Shown here: positions 9,730 through 17,178 of the stretch, piece after piece
Position numbering within the stretch: position 1 is the stretch's first letter
How the letters are laid out: each line of letters begins with the position of its first letter
Assembly: GCA_001770955.1 (NCBI GenBank)
Contig: MESL01000043.1
Location: forward strand, 103,834-167,833
Length of the DNA: 64,000 nt
DNA from: Burkholderiales bacterium RIFCSPLOWO2_12_FULL_65_40
GTDB lineage: Bacteria; Pseudomonadota; Gammaproteobacteria; Burkholderiales; Burkholderiaceae_C
Direction of reading: 5' to 3'
Notes under the pieces: generated by a model
Databases searched by the model: none
What the model was told of the DNA's origin: nothing
What the model saw: only the letters and a program-made list of their open reading frames with translations
Translations under genes and position numbers: made by a program

Positions 9730-10608
9730 CTATGGCAGGGCCAGGTGCTGGGTCGCGCCGGGCAGCATGGCCTCGCCCGTGGGCGAGGAGACGATGGCAA
9801 TGCGCTCGAGCAGCTGCGACTCGGAGAGCACGCCGGAGCCGATCGGGGTGATCTTTCCGGTGGCAGGCTGGGCCAGGAACACGGCCGGCACCTGGGTCAC
9901 CTGCAGAGCCGTGGCGATGCCGTTGTTGGGGCGGGCGCGCGGGAAGCCCGGCATCGGGCCGCCGTCCACGCTCACGGGTACGACCTGGATGCCGTGGCGC
10001 GCCTCGAATGCCTGCAGGGTGGGCGCGAAGGCGTGGCAGTAGGGGCAGTCGCTGCGGTAGAAGAAGATGAGCACGTGGTCGCGGCCCAGCGCGGCGACCG
10101 AGGCGGAGCGGTCGGTCCGCTGCTGGCGTTCGAAGACTTCCAGCGCCTGGGCGTTGACGGGCCGGCCCTGCAATGTCGGATCGAGTTCGGGCGTGGCCCA
10201 GGCCACGCGCTGCGCCACGTCGGCGAAGTAGGAGGCGCGGTTCACCACCTGCATCTCCAGCTCCATGTAGCGCCGCACGTTGGACTCGGTCGGTCGCATG
10301 ATCGCGATGTTGCGCAGGTCTTCGAGGGACTTTTGCAGCCGCTCGAATTCCACCAGCTCGGGCGGGCGGGGCGGATCTGCCGGTTTGATTGGCCTTGCCG
10401 GGACGGCCTGCGCGCGTGGCGGCGCGGGCTCCTCCAGCGGAGGGTCTTCGTAGAAGTGCCAGCCGCGCCAGCGGTCGGACCAGTAGGAGCGGGGCTCGAC
10501 CTGCCCAGCGGCAGGGGCTGCTTCCTGGGCCGCGCCCGTGACCAGCGCCATTGCCAGTGCCAGGACCGGCAACAACCGCAGGCACGCGTAAGTGGGGCAG
10601 CTCATCAT
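9730..10608 (-). CDS. traF: Conjugal transfer protein TraF, thioredoxin-like
   Basis: Periplasmic F-type pilus assembly factor. The start was set at the MM pair at 10608, because a signal peptide (LRLLPVLALAMALVTGAAQ) follows directly and the gene then begins seven bases after its neighbour's stop. The C-terminal half is a thioredoxin fold with an intact redox pair (RSDCPYC, near residue 189) and the cis-proline region QVPAVFLA. Many TraF homologues lack the cysteine pair; having both suggests an active oxidoreductase that may help fold cysteine-rich TraN, TraU and TraH. Confidence 0.92.
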   Translation of the reverse strand: MMSCPTYACLRLLPVLALAMALVTGAAQEAAPAAGQVEPRSYWSDRWRGWHFYEDPPLEEPAPPRAQAVPARPIKPADPPRPPELVEFERLQKSLEDLRNIAIMRPTESNVRRYMELEMQVVNRASYFADVAQRVAWATPELDPTLQGRPVNAQALEVFERQQRTDRSASVAALGRDHVLIFFYRSDCPYCHAFAPTLQAFEARHGIQVVPVSVDGGPMPGFPRARPNNGIATALQVTQVPAVFLAQPATGKITPIGSGVLSESQLLERIAIVSSPTGEAMLPGATQHLALP

Positions 10609-10615
10609 GGCGTCC

Positions 10616-11011
10616 TCACAGCAGCGACTTCGGCGGCAGGCCGTCGAGGCAGTAGTTGATACCGAATTCGATGGTCTGCTTGCGCGGCACCGCAACGTCG
10701 GGCAGCTTTACGTCCTCCTGCCAGAAGAGCACCTTGAGCCGGCTGCAGCCCGTCTCCCGGTAGCGCTTCACGGTGGACACATCGATGTAGATCGGCGAGG
10801 TGGCCTGGAAATGCCGGGTGATCGCATCCGCCACTTTGCCGATGAGTACGCCGTGGGCTGTCCCGTCCGTGGACTGCAAGGCTGCCAGCAGGACGGGCCG
10901 TGCATCGGTCACGGGCGTGCGGATCGGCTCGGCATGCGCTCGTGTGGCGAGAAGGAGGACCAGGACGATACCTGCGAAGCGGGATCTGGCGCGGGTGGCG
11001 GTATTCTTCAT
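10616..11011 (-). CDS. Small exported protein of the transfer operon, unknown function
   Basis: A 131-residue product with a clear signal peptide (FAGIVLVLLLATRAHA). The start at 11011 is preferred over 11017 because GAAGGAAG then sits at correct spacing. The mature part has two cysteines (TGCSRL and INYCLDG) and a region RRYRETGCSRLKVLFWQEDV-like in character, suggesting a small periplasmic domain. It sits between traN and traF, overlapping the traN stop, so it is translated with the mating-pair genes. No family name recognised with certainty. Confidence 0.75.
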   Translation of the reverse strand: MKNTATRARSRFAGIVLVLLLATRAHAEPIRTPVTDARPVLLAALQSTDGTAHGVLIGKVADAITRHFQATSPIYIDVSTVKRYRETGCSRLKVLFWQEDVKLPDVAVPRKQTIEFGINYCLDGLPPKSLL

Positions 11012-13425
11012 TGGCATCTTCCTTCGCCGTAGTAGCAGTTGTTCGCGCGACCGACGGCGCCGCCTTGCATCGCTCCTGCGCTAGGAAGGTTTGGCACGAT
11101 CGACGCGTAGAACTCGGTGAGATCCATCTGCGCGAAGTTCAGGCTCTGCAACTGCGCGATCGTGAAGCCCGAACAGTCCGGCGCTTCGGCCGTGCCCCAC
11201 CACTTCGCGACCTGCAGCCGACCCTGCTCATTGATGATCCTGGCCAGGACCGAGTTGAAGCAGCACTTGGTCGTGGTGTGCGTGATGCAGGAGACGCATT
11301 TGCCCAGGATGCGGATGCAGGATGAGCAGTAGGTGCCGACCGTATGGCACAGCCGTGCGCCTTCCTTCATCGCCAGCTTGCCTTCCTCTTCGTCGCAGGA
11401 GATCGCAGACATCACCACGTAGATGACGATCGCGATGACCAGGCTCCATGGGTCGAAGGCCACCACCACGCTCTCTCCGGCATAGAGCACCGACGAGCCG
11501 GCAGGCAGGGCCGTGCCATTGATAGCCACCGTGACGCCATAGGTGGTAAAGCTGCCTGAGAATCCGCCGCTCATCAGCAGCGCCTGCATTCCGTGGTAGA
11601 GGAAGTCGCGGTTGCCGGAATTCATCAACACATCGAAAACCAGTCGCGAACCCACCCCGAACAGGCTCTGGTTGCTCATGCCCCGGCCCGAGGCGTCCGA
11701 CGTGCAGCAGTTGTTGAGCAGGCGGTCGCGGCATCGGTTGGCTTCGCCCCGGAACACCTGGAGGTTGTCCGTATCGAGGTAGACCCCCGCCTCGCGTCCC
11801 GCTTCCAGGAAGGACATGGCCCTCGCGAAGTCGGCGTCGTTGGTGTACGTGGTGTTGAAGCAGCTGCCCGCGATGCAGAAGACGTCGGTCGGGCAGTTGC
11901 GCGCCGTCACCGCCGAGCCCGGGGCCACCGGGCAGCTGTAGGTGTTCTCCGCGATTTCGCAGGTGCCCGTGGCCGGGTTCATCTGGCGGCAGACGGTTCC
12001 CGATGGCGTGCAGCCTGCCGCGGCCACTGACGCGCACTCGTCGGTGGGCGTCCCGTTCTGGCAGGAGAGCGAGGTCTCGTAGCGCCAGCACGCGCGCGTG
12101 ACCGAAGCCCCGTCGATCACCTTGGTGGCCGGCCCGTCGACGCAGCGCGCCGCGCTGGTGACGGCGCAGCGGCCGTCGCTGTCGAGTGCGGGGCACTGGT
12201 CATCCCATTGGTCCGACTCGGTCACCGTGGTGTGGGGCCGCTCGAAGCTCAGCGTCATCTGCGGGATCGGGCCGTACAACGCGTTCAGCCGGAAGCCCAC
12301 GATGGGGCGGTTGCTGCTAAACCGCCAGTAAGAGGCTGAGTAGGTGCCCGTGACGTCCTGGCCCGGCGCGTCGTTCGGATCGGTGCTGGGGGCATAGCAG
12401 CGGCCCTCGTCGAGGTAGGTGGTCTGGATGTCCCCGGCATCACCGCCCGAGCCGGTCGTGTGGGCGATCCGATCGCCGCTCTGTGTGCTCGCTGGGCAGG
12501 CGCCATACACCTCCAGGAACGGGCGTTCGTTGGTGCAGCTCATGTCGCCCGCATCGCCGCCGCCGCCCGTGCATACCTGGCGGTACTCCTGCGCGATGAA
12601 GCCGGTCAGCCGGCAGGCATCGCCTTCACAGCGGTTGTTGACGACCCAGACCCCGTTCTGACCGCCCGGCGGCCACGCGGGGTTGGGCAGGGGGGCCACC
12701 ATCTGAGGGAACACCAGTCCCGAGCCCACATCGACGTCGAAGAAGGCCACCGGCACACCGGCACTGGTCACCCGGAAGCGCTGCCCCGAGGCCGGCTGGT
12801 CCGGCTTGCACTGCACGGCCAGTGCGACGCTGCCGGAGGCAGCCTGGGCGAACCACTCGCCCGGCGGACAACTGCTGGTGCGCGAGATCGACACAGACAG
12901 CGTGCGGGCGCACGACTGGGCGGTCGCGCCGCTGTACTGCCGGCACACGCGGGTCTCCGTCGCGGGCGTGGCCACGGTGTCCACTTGGCAACCACTGTAG
13001 TAGCTCGCGATGTCCTCCAGGGCCGTCGAGGGGTTGGCCGCCACGCGGCGCGCGTCGAGGACAGCCGGGTCGTAGGGCGAGACGGGCTCGCGCGGTGTGT
13101 TGGCCGAGGCCCGCGCGCCCAGCAGCGCCTGGCACACAGGATCGTTCGGGGTGGTCGCGCAGGCCGCGAGCCGGGCGCTGGTCTGGCCCGAGAGGTTGGG
13201 CTGGCCGTAGTAGCCGCGCTCGGGCGGCGTCGTGGTGTAGCCCGGCACCACCGCTGAGGCGTCGGGGGCGTTGATCGTGCCGCGGATCACCGGGTTGGCG
13301 GCCTGGCCTGCGGCTGTGCCCTCGGCATGCGGTCCGGTTTGCGCGGCCGTCTGCGTCGTGACGAAGCAGGCCAGCGTGAACCAGACCACGGCACGGCGCA
13401 GGAGGAGGACGAGGGCGGGGCGCAT
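11008..13425 (-). CDS. traN: Mating-pair stabilisation protein TraN
   Basis: Outer-membrane adhesin of F-type systems that contacts the recipient cell. The 805-residue protein has a signal peptide (LACFVTTQTAAQ) and the very high cysteine content typical of TraN, including CSSCIRILGKCVSCITHTTT near the C-terminus and CCTSDASGRG in the middle. A hydrophobic stretch (WSLVIAIVIYVVMSA) lies near residue 670. It is followed without a gap by the small exported protein and traF. The many disulfides fit the DsbC-type isomerase encoded in the same operon. Confidence 0.93.
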   Translation of the reverse strand: MRPALVLLLRRAVVWFTLACFVTTQTAAQTGPHAEGTAAGQAANPVIRGTINAPDASAVVPGYTTTPPERGYYGQPNLSGQTSARLAACATTPNDPVCQALLGARASANTPREPVSPYDPAVLDARRVAANPSTALEDIASYYSGCQVDTVATPATETRVCRQYSGATAQSCARTLSVSISRTSSCPPGEWFAQAASGSVALAVQCKPDQPASGQRFRVTSAGVPVAFFDVDVGSGLVFPQMVAPLPNPAWPPGGQNGVWVVNNRCEGDACRLTGFIAQEYRQVCTGGGGDAGDMSCTNERPFLEVYGACPASTQSGDRIAHTTGSGGDAGDIQTTYLDEGRCYAPSTDPNDAPGQDVTGTYSASYWRFSSNRPIVGFRLNALYGPIPQMTLSFERPHTTVTESDQWDDQCPALDSDGRCAVTSAARCVDGPATKVIDGASVTRACWRYETSLSCQNGTPTDECASVAAAGCTPSGTVCRQMNPATGTCEIAENTYSCPVAPGSAVTARNCPTDVFCIAGSCFNTTYTNDADFARAMSFLEAGREAGVYLDTDNLQVFRGEANRCRDRLLNNCCTSDASGRGMSNQSLFGVGSRLVFDVLMNSGNRDFLYHGMQALLMSGGFSGSFTTYGVTVAINGTALPAGSSVLYAGESVVVAFDPWSLVIAIVIYVVMSAISCDEEEGKLAMKEGARLCHTVGTYCSSCIRILGKCVSCITHTTTKCCFNSVLARIINEQGRLQVAKWWGTAEAPDCSGFTIAQLQSLNFAQMDLTEFYASIVPNLPSAGAMQGGAVGRANNCYYGEGRCQ

Positions 13426-13434
13426 GGCGGGCTC

Positions 13435-14193
13435 CTACTCCTTTAGCCGCTGCAGGAAACCTGCGGCATCGCCCTGGAATGCCGGGGCGGTGCGCACCAT
13501 GTGCTCCAGCGCGTAGTCCAGACTCACGTCGCCCGCCGTGCGCAGGAAGGCCTCGGGTGGCGCGCAGGTGCCGCTGGCGCAGGACACCGGCCGCGTGCCG
13601 TCGCGCACGAGCACGAAGCTGGGCACGCGCACGATGGAAAAACGGTCGAATGCCGGGGGGTCGATCTGCACCGCGACCTGGCGCGTGCCGATGAGCGGCT
13701 GCAGTTGCGCCACGGTTTCGCGCAGCGATCCCTTGACGAGGCCGCGTAGGATGACCGAGGCGCGGGCGCGCGCGGCCTGGTCGATCAGGCGCTGCAGGGC
13801 GGGCCGTGGCATCGACAGGCTCACGAAGACGAACAGGCCCGGCCCGCGCGCCAGCCCTTCGGCGGCCTGCATCGCGTCGGCCTGCGAGGCGTAGCCCCGC
13901 GCCAGCGCTTCGAGGTCTATCGGCGTGCGCGTCGTCGGCTGGGGCAGGGCCTCGATGGCCGGCGCCGACGGCACGGGTGCCGCTTTCAGCTCGGCCTCGC
14001 CCGGCGCGCGATGCCTGCGCCGCGCCTGCTCGATGTCCTGCTCGGTGACGGTGGGCTGCTCGCGGCGCACGCGCTCGAGGTCGGCCTCGGTGATGTCGGG
14101 TCCGGCGGCCGTTGCCGCCGTCGCGTGCAGCGCCAGCGCCAGCGCCAAGGCCGGGGCGGTCGGGTGTCGCGAGAGAAGGTCAGTAGCCCACAC
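13435..14193 (-). CDS. trbC: F-type pilin assembly protein TrbC
   Basis: Periplasmic protein of the F-type T4SS; in F it works with TraW in pilus assembly. It has 252 residues with a signal peptide (ALALALALHATAATA). The conserved C-terminal domain includes LFVFVSLSMPRPALQRLIDQ, SVILRGLVKGSLRET and VRVPSFVLV, a thioredoxin-like fold without a catalytic pair, as expected for the family. The N-terminal region repeats a TEADLERVRREQP / TEQDIEQARRRH pattern of unknown meaning. It overlaps the end of traU by 14 bp. Confidence 0.9.
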   Translation of the reverse strand: MWATDLLSRHPTAPALALALALHATAATAAGPDITEADLERVRREQPTVTEQDIEQARRRHRAPGEAELKAAPVPSAPAIEALPQPTTRTPIDLEALARGYASQADAMQAAEGLARGPGLFVFVSLSMPRPALQRLIDQAARARASVILRGLVKGSLRETVAQLQPLIGTRQVAVQIDPPAFDRFSIVRVPSFVLVRDGTRPVSCASGTCAPPEAFLRTAGDVSLDYALEHMVRTAPAFQGDAAGFLQRLKE

Positions 14194-15199
14194 AGCAGTT
14201 CCTCTTTCTGAACAAGATGAAGCTGAAGTCCTCGCCTCGTACCGGGTACTCCTTGCCGGCGCCCCAGGTGACGGTCTGGCGGCCGAAGGGCTGGCAGCAC
14301 TTGCCGACTTCCTTCGACGTGGACGGGATCGGGTGGGTGAGCTGGGTCTTGTAGGCGGCCTTGTCCATGACGGGCAGGAAGTACGGGCCGCACAGGCCCG
14401 GCGTGCCGTGCCAGCCCCAGGCGATCAGCTCGCGGTGCATCTTGGCCGTCAGTCGCTGTGCCATCAGCGCGGCGGTGCGCACGCCGCCCAAGTGGTACGG
14501 AACATGGCCGTTCATGGGATAAAGGCCGCCCTGGCAGCCGGCGCACCAGAACATCTCCCGGATCCCGAAGCCCAGCGAGGCCGCTACGCAGTCCGCGGCG
14601 CAGGCCGCGATGGCCACCGGGTTGGCGAACAGCACGGCGTCCGGGTTGATGATCAGCGTGAGTTCGTCGTCGGCCCAGAGCGGGTCGACCTCCGTAAGGT
14701 AGGCCAGGTCGAAGCTGCCCTTTTCCAGGCAGGGGAAATCGGTAACCACCTCCAGGTAGTAGAGGACGGGGTTTACGTAGAAATGGGCCTGGTAGAAACT
14801 GCCACCGTCGCCATCGCCCTCGGATCGTGTGAACCGCGCGGCCTCCGGTGCCGGGATGCCGGGATTGAGGTCGATGCCGCCGAGCGAGGTCAGGCAGAAG
14901 GGCTTGCGCACCGCCTCTACATGCCGGGCCGGCTCCCAGAAGCCGACCGACAGGCCGATCACTGGGTTGACGCCGCAGGTGCAAAGCGGGCTGCCGGGGT
15001 TTTCGATGTCTTCCTGTGAACCGAAGTCGCCGATGCGGGCGCTGCCGATGCTCAGCGGCAGGATGCAGCTCCAGCAGATGTCCGTGATGGGGTTGGGGAA
15101 CTTGCCGGTGCAGGTGGTCGCGCCTGCGGCAGCGCCGCCTGCAGCCAGGGCCAGCCCGGCGAGCCATCGGAGCAAGGAGGTGAACCAGGGGTGCTTCAT
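14180..15199 (-). CDS. traU: Conjugal transfer protein TraU
   Basis: Periplasmic protein required for DNA transfer and pilus assembly in F-type systems. The 339-residue product begins with a signal peptide ending near AAAGA (residue 26) and carries the family's cysteine-rich pattern: CTGKFPNPITDICWSCILP at the start, CTCGVNP, CAADCV, FWCAGCQGG and RKRNCCVGY at the very end. The length matches F TraU (about 330). Start and stop overlap traW and trbC, indicating translational coupling. Confidence 0.94.
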   Translation of the reverse strand: MKHPWFTSLLRWLAGLALAAGGAAAGATTCTGKFPNPITDICWSCILPLSIGSARIGDFGSQEDIENPGSPLCTCGVNPVIGLSVGFWEPARHVEAVRKPFCLTSLGGIDLNPGIPAPEAARFTRSEGDGDGGSFYQAHFYVNPVLYYLEVVTDFPCLEKGSFDLAYLTEVDPLWADDELTLIINPDAVLFANPVAIAACAADCVAASLGFGIREMFWCAGCQGGLYPMNGHVPYHLGGVRTAALMAQRLTAKMHRELIAWGWHGTPGLCGPYFLPVMDKAAYKTQLTHPIPSTSKEVGKCCQPFGRQTVTWGAGKEYPVRGEDFSFILFRKRNCCVGY

Positions 15200-15825
15200 T
15201 GCGTTACCTCCATTTCGTCGATGCGCAGCCGCTTGCCCTCCTGCGAGACGAGGGCGGGCACCTGTGTGATGCCCAGGCGCCGCGTGAGCATCCCCTGCTG
15301 GTCGTAGTAGACGGGGACGCGCCAGGACTTCATGAGATCCAGGTAGGAGCCGCCGGTCAGGATTGGCTTCACCTTGCCCTGGTAGTGCGCCATCAGCTCG
15401 CGTGCGCGGCGGACTTGGCGGCTGTCGCGTGCGTCGAAGAACAGCAGGTGGCGCGAGAGGGACACGATGTCCAGCGGATTGGCCTTCGTGCCCGCGGCGA
15501 ACAGCAGCTCGCCCTGGGCGCCCAGGAGGTTGCGGTCGAGCGTGTACGTGGGATTGAAGTAGAAGGTGCGCGGCGCGGCGGTGGTTCGCACGCCGGCTAC
15601 CGGCACGGGATTCCTGACGATGTCGGTGCCGCGGGCGCGCGCCTCCTGCTCGATGCGGGCCAGTTCGCCCGAGCGTTCCTTGTCCCGAAGGCGCTCCTCG
15701 ATCATGCGAAGAAGGTGGGGCTCGGCGATCTCGTAGGTCGGCCCCAGGGTGCCGAGGTCGGTGGCGAGCGTGGGCAGGCCGGTCCCGGCCAGCAGGGCGA
15801 TGGCGAAAGAGGCGGTGCGCTTCAT
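15196..15825 (-). CDS. traW: Conjugal transfer protein TraW
   Basis: Periplasmic F-type pilus assembly protein. Starting at MKRTASFAIAL (15825) gives 209 residues with a signal peptide; an in-frame start 13 codons upstream has no signal peptide and was rejected. The conserved core includes YEIAEPHLLRMIEERL, RTFYFNPTYTLDRN and YYDQQGMLTRRLGITQVPAL. The last of these is the TraW C-terminal region that resembles TrbC. The ATGA-type overlaps with both neighbours mark tight operon packing. Confidence 0.92.
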   Translation of the reverse strand: MKRTASFAIALLAGTGLPTLATDLGTLGPTYEIAEPHLLRMIEERLRDKERSGELARIEQEARARGTDIVRNPVPVAGVRTTAAPRTFYFNPTYTLDRNLLGAQGELLFAAGTKANPLDIVSLSRHLLFFDARDSRQVRRARELMAHYQGKVKPILTGGSYLDLMKSWRVPVYYDQQGMLTRRLGITQVPALVSQEGKRLRIDEMEVTQ

Positions 15826-16229
15826 CGCGCAGCTCCCCGCGGGCACGGGATCTGTGCGATCCACCGGTCCCGCGCCGCCTTGTCCTGCTGGTGGGCGGCG
15901 CGAATCAGCCCCATCAGCGCCGGGTGGCCGTCACCCTCAGACAGGGCCTGCCGCAGCTCGGCCGTGGTCGGCGCGCGGCCGCAGCGCAGTTGCGCGGCGG
16001 CGAGGTAGGTGCGGGCTCCCTGCTCGGCGGCCGGGGCGATCTGCCGCAGCAGGCCGAGGTAGTCGGCCAGCGGCATGTCATCGGCAGGCGCGGCCGTGGA
16101 AGGCGTGCTCACCGGACCGAAGGCCGGGCTGGTCTGGGCCCGCCCGGGATTCGAGGCCGCCGCCAGAATAGCCAGCAGGAGGCCGAGGCTGGCGCCGACA
16201 CGGGGGGCGATGCTGGATTTGCGGGGCAT
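15822..16229 (-). CDS. Small exported protein between trhF and traW, unknown function
   Basis: A 135-residue product with a signal peptide (VGASLGLLLAILAAASNPGRA). The mature part is helical and contains LRCGRAPTTAELRQAL and a C-terminal single cysteine. Its place between the S26 peptidase and traW, overlapping traW by four bases, marks it as part of the transfer operon. I do not recognise a named family. The start is set by the ATG at 16229, 11 bp after the trhF stop. Confidence 0.75.
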   Translation of the reverse strand: MPRKSSIAPRVGASLGLLLAILAAASNPGRAQTSPAFGPVSTPSTAAPADDMPLADYLGLLRQIAPAAEQGARTYLAAAQLRCGRAPTTAELRQALSEGDGHPALMGLIRAAHQQDKAARDRWIAQIPCPRGAAR

Positions 16230-16240
16230 GGTCCGACTCC

Positions 16241-16828
16241 TCAGAAGATCGGCTGGACGATGCCCAGCACCTGCCCATCGCGTACCAGTCCGCTCTCGGC
16301 ATAGCGCGAATCGAAGCTGTGGAGCCCGATGCCCTGGACGTAGTAGTGGCCCGGCGGGATCACCACCGGGGCGATGGGCGCGAGCGGATGGCCGTCGTAG
16401 GCGTGGGTCTTGGCCCGGCCCACGGCCTCGCCGTTGACGAAGACGGTGCGATCCGAAACCGTGACCACGTCGCCAGGCACGCCGCGCACCCGCTTGAAGA
16501 AAGGCTGGCCACGCAGGCCGCGGTAGTGCGCCTGTGCCTCGCCAGCAAAGGCGAAGACGATCAGGTCGCCGCGCCGCACGGGCCGCTGCTGGAACTGCAT
16601 CAGCGCCACGTGGTACGGCAGGCTTGGTGTCCAGTTCACGAGCAGCGGCACGCGCGGCGTTGGGTCGACGAACAGGCGCACGTAGGCGAAGCCCCAGATC
16701 GCGAATACCGGCAGGTAGAGATACCAGCGCCGCCGTATGTGGCGCAGGAACTCGGCGAAGGATCGGACGTGGAGATGCCACCAGCCAGACGTCTGGATGG
16801 CCGCATTGGTGGAGACGGGTTCGGTCAT
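16241..16828 (-). CDS. S26-family signal peptidase of the conjugation system (TrhF/TraF type)
   Basis: Membrane-anchored serine protease of the leader peptidase family, expected to mature the pilin or act on transfer proteins. It has 195 residues with one membrane segment (YLYLPVFAIWGFAYVRLF, about 35-52). The catalytic serine is in NWTPSLPYHV (near residue 68) and the catalytic lysine in PFFKRVRGVPGD (near 109), followed by VFVNGEAVGRA and the C-terminal DSRYAESGLV block. All residues expected for activity are present. It overlaps trbI by four bases. Confidence 0.92.
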   Translation of the reverse strand: MTEPVSTNAAIQTSGWWHLHVRSFAEFLRHIRRRWYLYLPVFAIWGFAYVRLFVDPTPRVPLLVNWTPSLPYHVALMQFQQRPVRRGDLIVFAFAGEAQAHYRGLRGQPFFKRVRGVPGDVVTVSDRTVFVNGEAVGRAKTHAYDGHPLAPIAPVVIPPGHYYVQGIGLHSFDSRYAESGLVRDGQVLGIVQPIF

Positions 16829-17178
16829 GGCTGGTCTACCTTTCTGCGTAGCACCGGCGTGAGGTCGCGGCTGTTGGGCGCACCGGCGATCGCGCTCTTG
16901 ATCACCACCAGGCAGCCGCACTCGCGCGGCAATTCCTCCAGCGCTGCGGGCAGGCGCTGCGAGAAGCGGCGAGCCAGTGCGAGCGCCTGTTCGCGTTCGG
17001 CCTCGGTGCCGGTGCTCGTGAGCATCTGCGTGAACTCGGCTTCCTTGGCGCGGTAGACCTCCGACAGGTCCACCACGCCGACGACGAGCGTGGGCCGCAG
17101 CACCCAGCGGTCGTAGGCGGCGATGCCGGCAGCGGCGAGTAGCGCGGCGACGAGCGCATGCAGCAGGAGCGCCCTCAT
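16825..17178 (-). CDS. trbI: F-type conjugation protein TrbI
   Basis: A 117-residue protein with an N-terminal membrane anchor (LLLHALVAALLAAAGIAAY) and a periplasmic domain containing VGVVDLSEVYRAKEAEFTQM. It ends VVIKSAIAGAPNSRDLTPVL, the segment typical of TrbI of F-type systems. TrbI influences pilus retraction in F. It is encoded between traC and the S26 peptidase with four-base overlaps on both sides, the usual place for this gene. Confidence 0.85.
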   Translation of the reverse strand: MRALLLHALVAALLAAAGIAAYDRWVLRPTLVVGVVDLSEVYRAKEAEFTQMLTSTGTEAEREQALALARRFSQRLPAALEELPRECGCLVVIKSAIAGAPNSRDLTPVLRRKVDQP

